This document shows positions 35,102 to 45,479 of a stretch of DNA of 64,000 nucleotides, in pieces. Under the pieces are notes generated by a model. The model ran no database searches, was not told the DNA's origin, and was given only the letters and a program-made list of their open reading frames with translations. Origin of the DNA: Dromiciops gliroides (Eukaryota > Chordata > Mammalia > Microbiotheria > Microbiotheriidae); contig NC_057863.1 in assembly GCF_019393635.1 (NCBI RefSeq), forward strand, positions 622,103,791 to 622,167,790, written 5' to 3'. Each line of letters opens with the position of its first letter. Positions within the stretch are counted from its first letter, which is position 1. A program made the position numbers and the translations under genes.

Positions 35102-35761
35102 TGTGTACAAAAATATTCATAGCTGCTCTTTTTGTGGTGGCAAGGAATTGGAAATTGAGGGGATGTCCATCAATTGGGGAATGGCTGAACAAGTTGTGGT
35201 ATATGAATGTAATGGAATTCTATTGTGCTGTAAGAAATGATGAGCAGGAGGAGTTCAGAGAAACCTGGAAGGACTTATATGAACTGATGCTGAGCAAGAG
35301 GAGCAGAACCAGGAGAACCTTGTACACAGTATCAACAACACTGTATGATAATTAACTGTGATAGATGACTCTTCTGAGCAATACAATGGTCCAAGATAGT
35401 TCCAAAGGATTCATGATGGAAAATGTTCTCCAAATCCAGAAAAAAAGAACTATGGAATCTAGATACAGATTGAACCACAGAATTTCTAATTTTTTTGTTT
35501 TTCTTTTTTGAGGTTTTTCCTTTTTGCTCTGATTCTTCTTTCACAGCATGACTAATGCAGAAATATGTTTAATGTGATTGTATATATATATATATAACCT
35601 ATATCAACATTACTTGCTGTCTTGGGGAAGGATGGGAGGGAGGGAGAAAAATTTGAAACAAGAAATCTTATAAAAACAAATGTTGAAAACTTTCTACATG
35701 TAACTAGAAAATAATAAAATACTTTTATTATTAAAAAACAAACAACCCCCCCATCCCCAAC
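35102..35761 (+). mobile_element. 5'-truncated L1, 660 bp, with target-site duplication
   Basis: L1 3' UTR from AAATATTCATAGCTGCTC to the AATAATAAAATACTTTTATT end and an A-rich tail. Duplication CACATGGTGACC at 35090-35101 and 35762-35773. Confidence 0.93.
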
Positions 35762-36085
35762 CACATGGTGACCACACTCAAGGGGCCCACATTCTAATGG
35801 AGGAAATAGGGAAAAAATGTGAAGGCATTAACTCAAGGGAAGAATAGTAGGGGGAGCTAGGAAAGGCCTCTTGGGCAGACTATGGAATCTGAGTAGAGTT
35901 CTGAAGGGAGTCAGGGAATCCAGGAGGCACAAGTAAGCAATGAGAACATTCCAGATGTGGGGGACAGCCAGGGAAAAGGCACCAGAGTCAGGATATGGAG
36001 GGTCTTTTGTCAGGAAGAGCATTTAGGACAGTGTCAGTGGATTGTAGAGCAGGTGGAGGTTAGGAAGGAGTAAGAAGATTGGAAA

Positions 36086-36210
36086 AGGGGCAGTTAGGTG
36101 GCACAGTGGATAAAGCACCAACACTGAGTTCAAATCCATCCTCAGACACTAGACACTAGCTGTGTGGCCTTGGGCAAGTCAATGCCCCACCCCTACCCCC
36201 ACCCTAAAAG
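36086..36210 (+). mobile_element. MAR1/WSINE-type SINE with a decayed tail
   Basis: GGGGCAGTTAGGTGGCACAG to GGCCTTGGGCAAGTC, then a C-rich tail. Duplication AGAAGATTGGAAA at 36073-36085 and 36211-36223. Confidence 0.92.
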
Positions 36211-37027
36211 AGAAGATTGGAAAGGTGGAAGGGCTTTAAATGTCAAACAGGATTTTGTATTTGATCCTGGAGGACATAGGAAGCCTAATGGAATTTATTA
36301 AGCCCTGGGGAGGGGGGAGAGAGGAGAAGAGAGACAGACAGACAGAAACACAGACTGTATGCATGCACCCAAGAGGCTGGGAAGGGTGGGGGAAGGGGCT
36401 AGGTTCTGAATATCAAAGAGAGGATTTTACATTCAATCCTGGAGATGATAGGGAGCCGTTGCAGTTTACTGAAGGGGGTGGGGGTGACATGATCAGACCT
36501 GTGCTTGAGGAAAATCACTTTAGTGGCTGAAGGGAGGACTAACTGAAGGCGGAGAGACCCGAGGCAGGCAGACTGCCCTGCCCCCTTCCCCTTCCCACAG
36601 CTATTATAACAGTCGAGGCGTGAGGTGATGAGAGCCTGCACTAAGGTGGTGGCAGAGTCAGAGGGGAGAAGGAGGCATATATGCTGAAGAGGTGAAATGA
36701 ATAGACCTTGGCCACAGCTTAGATGGGGGAGGGGAGAACGGTGATGTGATGCTCTCAACAGGAATAGGAGAGGCTGGAACAGGGCACGGTTTGAGGGAAA
36801 AGATGATGAATTCAGTTCTGGATGTGTTGAGGGGAAGATATCTACAGCAGAGGTGTTAAATAACACAGCACTGCTGAGTGCAGCCCAAACCAGATTAAAA
36901 TGTAACTGAGAAATATTTAACAAAGTAAATAAAAATACAATAAAACATAGATAACATTACATTTGAAAACCAAGTAAATATACACCTGACAGGGATTCGT
37001 ATGCACGGATTAGAGGCCTTTGTTTCT

Positions 37028-37693
37028 TTTTTCAAATTTGTATTTTTAGTTCCAAAATCTCTCCCTCCCTTTGCCCTCCTTCCTCAGAATACAAGAAATA
37101 CAATATTCATTATACATATGAAGTCATGCAAAACCCATTTCTACATTACCAATGTTGAAGAAAAAAGTGAGAAGAATAAATAAAGTGAAAAATATCACCA
37201 TGAATCCTTTGGAACTGTCATAGATACTGATCAGAATAGCTAAGTTTATCACAGCTGATTATTGTCACAATATTGCTGCATCTATGTAAATTGTTCTTCT
37301 GGTTCTGCTCACTTCACTTTGCATCAGCTCATACATGGTGGGTCAAAAGTTATGAAGGGGCTTTAATATTTAAGAATGCCTTTATTTTTCATTTTTAATT
37401 TACAATACCATAGCATCACATACAGTATATAAAGGAAAAGAATTTACAATATGTGTGAAAAATAAAATCTCACAAATGGTGAAAAATAAAGAAAAAATAA
37501 TTTTCAAAAAGTTATTAAAACATCAGATCCCTTCATGACTTTTGGCCCATCTTGTATCAGTCTTCCCAGGTTTTCCTGAAAGCATCCTGTTCATTCTTAC
37601 AACAGGATAGTATTCCAACACAATCATGTACCACAACTTGTTCGGTCATGCTCCAATTGAAAAGCAATCCCCAGTTTCCTAGTCTTTGAGTGA
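37028..37693 (-). mobile_element. L1 3' fragment nested in hAT MITE copy 2, split by a mariner MITE
   Basis: Antisense L1 3' UTR: TCCAAAATCTCTCCCTCCCT, GTTCTTCTGGTTCTGCTCAC, TACCACAACTTGTTCGGTCA. Duplication CCTTTGTTTCT / CCCTTGTTTCT at 37017-37027 and 37694-37704. Confidence 0.85.
37334..37554. mobile_element. Mariner-type MITE, 221 bp
   Basis: Left end TGGGTCAAAAGTTATGAAGG (from 37338) and the reverse complement of the right end, TGGGCCAAAAGTCATGAAGG, are near-identical inverted repeats of about 27 bp. The element is flanked by TA on both sides (37332-37333 and 37555-37556), the tc1/mariner signature. The interior is AT-rich with no coding capacity. Confidence 0.9.
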
Positions 37694-38484
37694 CCCTTGT
37701 TTCTATTTGAGTTTGACACCACTGGTCTACTGTACATTCAGTTCAAAATGTTTGGGAGGCAGTTGGAGGTGTGAGACTGGAGGTAAGGAGAGAGGTTAGG
37801 GCTAGATAACTAGATTTGTGAATCATAATTGAATCCATGGGAGAAGATAAGATCACCAAGTGAAGTAGTATAGAGAGAGAAGAGAAGAAGACTCAGGACA
37901 GAGATCTCTGGGATACCCATGATTAATGGGCATGATCCATATGAGGATCCAGCGACAGAACAGTTAGACGGATAGGAGAACCAGGAGAGAGCAGTAAGAG
38001 ATTATCAGGAAAGAGAGGGCGATCCATAGTGTCAAACACTGCAGAGAGGTTGGTGAGAATGAGGATCAAGAAAAGACCACTGATTTTGGCAATAAAGAGA
38101 TTTCAGAGGGTTTAGAAAACAGTGAGGGGAGAGAGGAGGTGAAGGCACCAGGTGTAGGGGCCTTTTCAAGGCCTTTATCATAAAGGGGAGGAGGGACGCA
38201 GGACAAAGGCTCTTGGTGTTCAAGTGAAGGTTTTTTGTTGTTATTTTAAGGATGGGGGAAATCTGGCCAGGTTTGTAGGCAGCAGGGAAACAGATGGTAG
38301 GATAGGGGAAAAGTGAGGATGAGAGTGGGGGCAATCTGCTGGAGAAGGGACAGGATCAAGAATGAACACAGAAGGGCTTGTCTTGGCAAGGATAAAGGCC
38401 GCATCTTTACAAGGATGACAGAGGAGCTAATGGGAGAAGACACGCAAGGGATGTGAGATGAGGAGGGGAGAAGAAAAGAGAGCT

Positions 38485-39440
38485 CCTGGCAAACGGCCTT
38501 CATTTTTTTTTTTCCCTTTTTTCTGAACACTGTCAGGGTATATCCATATATATTGTTGAAGTCTAGGAGTCAGGAAGCACAGCAAGACTGTGAGCCAGGC
38601 TCTAAATTCATTAGGGAGGGAAAGAGAATGTCCTGTGGTCCAAAATGGATCTCAAAGGAGAAATGGACAATTGTGGTAGAGGGAGAGTGTGGAAGAGGCA
38701 GTGAGTACAGAGTAGCCAGGGAGTATGACTGAAAGTGCATCCACGATGGCAGAGAGGGGCTATTATTGATGCAGTGACATGAGGACAGAGTCAGAAGATG
38801 GAAGGAGTGAGAAGGGAAAAGAAGATGAAAGCAAATGTGTTAATTATGGAGCAGGCATTCCAGGGAGCATAAGCCCTGGCTGTCTAGACTGCAAGGGCTT
38901 TTTAACCATGAGGCAGCAACATCAAAAACAGGAAAAAGAAGCAATGGTAAGGGTTAAGTGCTGACCACTGCCCTGCCCTAGTCCCTTGGAACTTTGTGAT
39001 ACTGATGGAATAGAACTACACCTTTTTACAGGCCAGCCTCTGTTGGGGGATGTCTGGCAGCCTGAGGGCCATGGAGCAGCAGCAGGGCACTGTGCAGGAC
39101 AAGCCCACGGGCAGACAGCCAGGGCATAGTCTGCTCCTATTGTACCCTCACCTCCTGTGCCACTGAGAACTGCAGGGGAAGGCCTGATGGCTCTGCGATC
39201 AGAGAGCATATAGTGATGGGCATGTGCATCATGCTCCTCCAACTGGGCTGGATGTTTGTTGAGGGCAGGCCTGGTTTTAATTGGCCTTTTATTTTCTCAG
39301 TATTGATTGCAACAATCCAATTATTGAACCGACCTCTGTATCCTGTCAACACTTCTACATGTAACTTTGCTTTGTTAGCATGCAGTCTTTTTCTATGCCA
39401 TGTGTCAGGACGCGGGAAACAGAACACAGTGAAAGAGCCC
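38485..39440. other. Unassigned intronic DNA
   Basis: Mostly unique sequence. A degenerate continuation of the antisense L2 may extend to about 38.7 kb. No exon or RNA gene is visible. Confidence 0.5.
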
Positions 39441-39519
39441 CACACTTGCAGTTAGGAAATCCAGGCTCAAGTTCACACACTGACCCGCGCTGGGTCTGTG
39501 ACCACAGCTAGGGCACTTT

Positions 39520-39660
39520 GCCTCTCCGGGCCACAGGAAGGGACCTGAAAATGAATCTGGTCCAAACCCTTCCTTTTACAGACAGGGAAACTGAGGCTGA
39601 GAAATGATTTGCCTAAGGTCACACAGGGAGTAAATGAGGATGAGGGCATCATCTAGACCA
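39520..39660 (-). repeat. MIR-like relic
   Basis: CCTTTTACAGACAGGGAAAC and GCCTAAGGTCACACAGGGAG. Confidence 0.5.
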
Positions 39661-39822
39661 AAGCTTTTTTAACTGTGGGTCGTGACCCCATATATGGAGG
39701 TCATGAAAAATTTGGCAACAATAAAAGGTTATACATATCTATTTTATATACCTATATACCCAGGGTCATGTAAAGATTTCTTGGGAGAAAAGGAGTCGTG
39801 AGTGGAAAAAGTTTAAGCCCTG
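39661..39822. mobile_element. Probable hAT-derived MITE
   Basis: GTGGGTCGTGACC near the left end and GAGTCGTGAGTGGAAAAAGT near the right end form imperfect inverted repeats of a type common in mammals. Boundaries are approximate. Confidence 0.45.
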
Positions 39823-41030
39823 ATCTATACATCCTACCTTCTGCCCCCCCCCAATATTCATTTGTTTCCCATTCCTTTTGTCCTACAGACCTCCCAAACA
39901 CGGGTCTGTCTTATCAGGCCCATGGGATCTGTCACACAAGAAAAATAAGGCAAAGTCATTCCTTTTTGCATAAACTATCTCACTCAGAGAAATGAACCTT
40001 CATCCCAGCAGCAGAGACCGAGATTTCTAGAATACCAAAGGTCCCACCTATTTTCTTCAAAGCCACAGAATCTCAGTAATACAACTTAAGGACTGGCCGT
40101 TGAGAACCTTCATATGTAACCTGATCTGTATCTGTGACCTCTTCTTAACGTCACTGGTTGTACTTTTTGCCATGATAAATTCTCGGGGTTTTCCCTTGTG
40201 GGGTTTGTTCAGATCCTGCTGTCCTGGGAAGGAGGCGGGCATTCATTTATGCCACCTTTCCTTTTCAGGGACCCTCACTGGGCTATCAGCATTAGAGGAG
40301 ATGGAGCTCGAAGTTCCAGATGCTTCTCTGTCTGTCTCCAGAGTTTCAAGGCTGGAGTCTTGGTGGATTTCAATACCAAAGCTGAAAGACTTAAGACTAA
40401 AGACTGATTCTAGTCATGATGCTGTTACTAATAAGGGGTGAGATCTTAGCTTCCTTGTGCCTTAGTTTCCACATCAGCTAAAAACAGAGTGTCTAGCCAG
40501 CTGGGAGGCTCAGATGAGATACTGGTGTGGAAGCACATGCAGTGTACAACATGTAAAGGGGTACTTACTACAAGTGCCATTTCTCAGACCTTAAAGAAGG
40601 CAAGTTTCTCTAAGCTAGGGATCCCTAACTTTCCTAATGGTTTCCAGTTGTCCATCCAATCAAAGCCAAAACCAAAGCCAAGATAGCTGCTGGAATGGGA
40701 CTGATGACTGCCCAGTTCCCACAGTAAAACTATGAACTTATCCCCAGTGGAATGATGAACAAGAAATCCAATGAGAATCTAGAGTTAAATGATACTGTCC
40801 ACTCTAGAAGTGCACAAGTCTGCCATACGGCCATGGCCAAGAGGGGGCCCCAAGCAAAGTGAATGCCAGTACAACCAAAGGGCACATGGGATAGAGTCTG
40901 ATCAGGGGCAAAAACCCCTAATTCAGGAACTAAAGCTGGAGAGATGAGTAAATAATATACAATAAATAATGTGAACAAATATACAGTAAGTATAAAAATG
41001 ATTGAAAACTGAACTGCAAGCGACTCAAAG
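39823..41030. other. Unassigned intronic DNA
   Basis: No clear repeat or gene. The short open frames on both strands lack homology that I recognise. Confidence 0.5.
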
Positions 41031-42290
41031 GAAAACATGGCTTTTCCATTAGGGTTACATGGATATCTAGAAAAAATAAAGCAAGAGATTGAAAAAAAAA
41101 AGAAATTAAAAGTCTTGTGGAAAGAATAGGAAAAAGATTTAATAGCTTAGAAGGAAATCTCTGAAAACTAGAATAGTCCAAACAGAAATCAGTGGCTTCA
41201 TGAGACAGCAAGAAATATTTCAATAAAATTTGGGAATTGAAAAAAAAAAAGAAGAAAATGTGAGATATTAAGAACTGACTTGGAGAATAGGTCAGGAAGA
41301 GAAAGAATTAAAGAATTACTGAACTCCCTGAAAATCATAAGTAAATAAAAAAAGCCTAGACACTGTATTTCAAGAAATCATAAATAAAAACTATTAACAT
41401 CTATTAGAACCAGAAGGCAATGTGAAAACAGAAAGAACCCACCGAAAAGAACCTCTGCAGACGAAAATAATCCTACTAAGGAAAAAAGTAGATCTTTAAG
41501 GGAATAGAGGCCTTACAAGTTCTGATGAAAGGCCTAGATCTGAGATACAAACCCAAGAGTCCAGAGAAACCTAGAAAGGCAAATTTATTTAAATAACTAG
41601 GAGTTATAAAATGATGTAATGCTAACATTCTGATAAGCAGAGTAGAAAAAAATGGTTAAATAAGAAAAACAGAGATCTTAGAGATGGATTGGTTCTGGCA
41701 TTAGGGTTTTAAGAGGAGAAGGAGAAGGGAGGGTAAAAGGCAGAATACATGTGTAAAAAAGGAGGGAAAGGAAATTGGTTATATATCATAACTAGGGTAT
41801 GTGAGAAGAAGAATGCCCAAACACGGAGAAAAAGGTTGGGGAAATGGTTATCACATGAGTTTTAATCAACTGGAATGAACAAAGGCTAGATGAACACACA
41901 GCTTGGTGCAGAAATACCTCAAACTCAACAAAGAAACAAATGCAAATATAATTGGGATGTTAAGAGGAAGGACAGTCAAAAGCAAAACAAACTTCCTGAT
42001 TCTGAAGGGGAGCATTAGAAAAAGGGAAAAAAGAAAATAAAAGAACTAGAATCTAAGGGAGTGCTTTAAATTGCATCTCATACAACTGAAGAATGGCTGA
42101 GCAAATTGGAATAGAAATGTAATGGAACATTGATTGCACTGTAAGAAATGACAAGGGGCAATTTCAGAGTACCCTGGGCACTATGACCTGAAGCAGAGTG
42201 AAGTTAAAAGATGTAGGAAGAACAAATTGTTGCAAAAGCAACAACTCTGAAAGACTTAAGACTGATCAAAGCAATGCAATATAGCAATAT
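41030..42290 (+). mobile_element. L1-like element with ORF1 remnant and no ORF2 (HAL1-like)
   Basis: 41040-41480 resembles decayed marsupial L1 ORF1: CATGAGACAGCAAGAAATAT, TTGGAGAATAGGTCAGGAAG, AAGAATTACTGAACTCCCTG. 41480-42290 resembles a 3' UTR (GAACAAAGGCTAGATGAACA; TGTAATGGAACATTGATTGC). ORF1 passes straight to the 3' UTR with no room for ORF2, as in half-LINE (HAL1) elements. The name is inferred. Confidence 0.5.
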
Positions 42291-42480
42291 AGCAAAAAAA
42301 AAAAAATATACTGTCTCCAGTACATTTCTGGACACAGCTACTATGTGGGTTCATTTTGCTGGACTGTGTTAATTTGTTACAAAGTACAAGGGTTTTTTCC
42401 CTCTTTCTAATTAAGGTGGGGGTTGGGAAGAAGGGTGAGGAGTGGGATAGCAACAGTGATGGCAACAAAAAAAGACAATG

Positions 42481-42482
<2 letters not shown>

Positions 42483-42521
<39 letters not shown>
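42483..42521. repeat. (AT)n microsatellite
   Basis: 39 bp of perfect AT next to a SINE tail. Confidence 0.95.
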
Positions 42522-42522
<1 letters not shown>

Positions 42523-42523
<1 letters not shown>

Positions 42524-42655
42524 CGGGGCAATGGGGTTAAGTGACTTGCCCAGGGTCACACAGCTAGTAAGTGTCAAGTGTCTGAGGCCGGATTTGAACT
42601 CAGGAACTCCTGAATCTAGGGCCGGTGCTTTATCCACTGTGCCACCTAGCCACCC
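42523..42655 (-). mobile_element. MAR1/WSINE-type SINE
   Basis: Core from CGGGGCAATGGGGTTAAGTG to CACCTAGCCACCCC. The AT repeat probably grew from its tail; flanks GAAATATATA and GAAATATTTT are a probable duplication. Confidence 0.92.
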
Positions 42656-42772
42656 CGAAATATTTTTTAAAATGCTCAGAAGGGAAGGAAGTTCATTAGG
42701 AAGTACAGACAAGTAAAGTGATAGGAGGGAAGGGGGCGTGGGATGGGCCTTATCTGTAACAAAGGACAACTG

Positions 42773-42773
<1 letters not shown>

Positions 42774-42814
<41 letters not shown>
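42774..42814. repeat. (CA)n microsatellite
   Basis: About 41 bp of perfect CA. Confidence 0.95.
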
Positions 42815-42818
<4 letters not shown>

Positions 42819-42825
42819 AGATAGA

Positions 42826-43360
42826 GATATGAAGAAATACATCAAACTCAAAAGGGAAACGACGGGATTAGGGAGGAATATGGTTAATACAGGGGAGGGA
42901 AGTCACAAGCAAAACAAACTTCCTGATCCTAAAGGAAGAATTAAACAGGAGGAAAATGAAAAACAAAGAATGTACCCACTTAGAGGTTCCACAATGGGGA
43001 GTGACTGCAGCAGTGATGGCATGTGAAGGTAATGGAATGAATGCTCCTAAAACGTGATGAAAAGGACAATGGTAGAGAATCCCATTTGTATGAGCTGATG
43101 CAGAGCCCCGATCCAGGTGATGACTAACTGCATCTTTCTCCAGAAGACTTATGGTGACGCCTGCTGCCCACTTCCTGACTGAGAGGGGACATTTTGGGCC
43201 AGGGCCGCCACATGAACATATTTTGCTTAGTTTTTGGACAAGCATTTTACTTCCTTCTTTCTCTTGGTTAATGGAGGCAGGGGGAACAGTGGGAGAAGGA
43301 ACAATATTGCTGCCAAATAAGTGGGGGTCATTGTAACATTTTATAAAATGCATAAAGAAA
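42826..43360 (+). mobile_element. Second copy of the L1/HAL1-like 3' region
   Basis: AAGCAAAACAAACTTCCTGA occurs here (42908-42927) and at 41980-41999, with parallel flanking text on both sides, so about 350 bp is duplicated in diverged form. The 161-codon antisense frame at 42868-43353 lies inside it and is not a gene. Confidence 0.6.
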
Positions 43361-43409
43361 AAGAGAAGGAAATAGAATATCAGGACAGTCTTAAAAGTAA
43401 TATATACTT

Positions 43410-43572
43410 TTTTTTATACTTTATACTTTTTTTTTTGGTGAGTTAATTGGGGTTAAGTGACTTGCCTAGGGTCACACAGCTAGTAAGTGTCAAGTGTCTG
43501 AGACAGGATTTGAACTCAGGTCCTCCTGACTCCAGGGCCGGTGCTTTATCCACTGTGCCACCTAGCTGCCCC
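43410..43572 (-). mobile_element. MAR1/WSINE-type SINE
   Basis: Duplication AAGTAATATATACTT / AAGTAATGTATACTT at 43395-43409 and 43573-43587. Confidence 0.94.
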
Positions 43573-45290
43573 AAGTAATGTATACTTAAAAAAGCAAGCA
43601 ATGTGAAATGGAGATTTATGGTTTTGTACAGAATATTCTTTCTGTGTTCTGCTGTGTATATGGAAATATCCTTTTTGGGTGTTTAAGGATGAAAGCAAGC
43701 TTTAAAACAGTGTACTGTGAATAATCCACAGAGGGGATAAGACACATGCAAATAATCCAGAGTTAACTGTACCATCTAAAGTGAAGACATCCTATTTTAA
43801 TAAAGACTGATGATGAATAATAGAAAAGAATCTTGAAAAAAAAATCCAAGACAAACTCTTGTTACCTCAGTTCTCCTGGGCAGGCTCTCATCAAACCACA
43901 GTTTCAGAGCTGGAAATCCAACTCCATTTGACACTCAAGGAAACTGAGCCCCAGAGAGGCTCCATAAGTGACTTGCCCAGCATCACACTGCTGGTGGCAG
44001 AGTCAGGCTTAGAGGCCAGGGCTCCTGGTTCTTGGTCCACTGCTCCTTTCACCACATTACACTATTCCTTTGTTTCCTGCATCAGTCCTGAAAGGGGATC
44101 TTATACTTTTCAACCCTCATGGCTCCTCCCAGAAGGCTAGGTACCCCAGGAATACTTATCATAGACATGCCCCACTCCAATTAGAAGCTCTCTTGCAGGC
44201 ACCCATGATGAAAGCTAGGAAGGATTTTCCATTTCTAAGTAGTTGGCAACAGCATGTAGGCTCAGAGTTCCAACAGTTTAAGCCTAAAATAGAAATCCCC
44301 AGTGGCTGTTAGTGGCCAGGCCCACTTCCATGGAATTTATCATGTCCCAGGCTCTGAAAGTCTCCAGGGAGAGATGTTCCAGCTTCATCGAGTTGACTGG
44401 AATCTGAAATCTCTTCTTCTCTCCAGGGGTGGGAGCAGAAGGGAGAATCCATTAACCACCAGAAAAGCGTTCTATTCACAAGGATCTACCACCAAGTCTG
44501 CTAGGATCCGGCCCTGATGGTGCCCGATTTCAGCTAGAAAAGGAAACCTGACAACAGATCTCCAGCATATCAGAGGCAAGTAAGATGGCAAAAGAGGCCA
44601 GGAGGGAGCCCTCTCTGAGGGCATGGGAACAGCTAGACAGCAAGGCCCCCATTGTCCAGGGCACTGGAAGGACGGAAGCATTAGGAAGGGAAGGAGCCAT
44701 CAATGAAGGGGTGAAAACTCAGTGGTTTATGAGATTCAATTTTTCTTCCTTCAGAAGAACAGGGAGTTTTCTCCTGCTGATTTGGCACCACCAGCAGCTG
44801 ACACATGAACTTTACAAGGGGCTGAGGCCTTTCAATAAGGGCAGTTCCTCTTAACACCCATGGCTGGGGATGTTGAAATGAATCGTGCTCTCTCTGAACA
44901 CACAGAAATTACTTTTATAGGTTTTAAAATAGACTTCTTTCCAACAGGCCTCTGTTCCTTCCCTTCTACCCAAAGCTGGTCCACAGGTCCTTAGTCCTGC
45001 CCAGAGCCTCTTCTACAGACTTAGAAATATCTGAGTTGGGACAGGGCTAAGGGTCAGATGATTGTGGGCCAAAGTCCAGGCTTTGCCATTAGGTCATCAA
45101 GCATGACCTTCCCCAAATCCCAGAACGCTTAGGGCCCCACTTGCCTCATCTATCTGCTGGGTTTAACAACAGCTGCCAACTTACCTCCCAGGGCTGTTGG
45201 GGCAGTGAATGAAACTCCTAAAAGTGAACTAGATTTGAAAAAGGAAAAGCAGCATCTGAGTTAAGGGAGGAAGAATTGCCTCCTGTTTAG
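43573..45290. other. Intronic DNA with MIR-like relics
   Basis: A MIR-like relic lies at 43890-44040 (AAACTGAGCCCCAGAGAGGC). The rest, including 44.1-45.2 kb, holds nothing recognised. Confidence 0.5.
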
Positions 45291-45317
45291 CTGCATTCCA
45301 AGCCTTCTTGTTTTTGT

Positions 45318-45460
45318 TTTGTTGGGCAATGAGGGTTAAGTGACTTGCCCAGGGTCACACAGCTAGTAAGTGTCACGTGTCTGAGGCTGGATTTGAACTC
45401 AGGTCCTCCTGAATCCAGGGCCGAAGCTTTATCCACTGCGCCACCTAGTTGTTCTGTAAC
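45318..45460 (-). mobile_element. MAR1/WSINE-type SINE
   Basis: GGGCAATGAGGGTTAAGTGA to GCGCCACCTAGTTG; a poly-C run follows at 45462-45472. No clear duplication. Confidence 0.9.
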
Positions 45461-45479
45461 ACCCCCCCCCCCCACCGCC

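Larger units (their letters stand above)
36848..37724. mobile_element. hAT MITE copy 2, interrupted by an L1
   Basis: Ends CAGAGGTGTTAAA and (reverse complement of the right end) CAGTGGTGTCAAA. Flanking octamers ATCTACAG (36840-36847) and GTCTACTG (37725-37732) agree at 6 of 8 positions, as expected for an aged hAT duplication. The element sits in the L2. Confidence 0.8.
35005..38485 (-). mobile_element. L2/CR1-clade LINE, about 1.8 kb of sequence spread over 3.5 kb by nested insertions
   Basis: On the minus strand the order is RT-domain region (37.75-38.48 kb), C-terminal ORF2 region (36.4-36.85 kb, conceptual LVQALITSRLDCYNS and LPIISRIECKIL, typical of L2/CR1 ORF2), then the L2 3' tail (35.01-35.09 kb). 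Segments: 35005-35090, 35774-36073, 36224-36847 and 37725-38485. Everything between is a younger insertion. All frames are broken. Confidence 0.8.

Noticed and set aside
36399..36923. 174-codon minus-strand open frame
   Set aside because: It is decayed L2/CR1 ORF2 (LVQALITSRLD..., LPIISRIECKIL) running into an hAT MITE, not a cellular gene.
42868..43353. 161-codon minus-strand open frame
   Set aside because: Antisense to the L1/HAL1-like remnant; no conserved domain.
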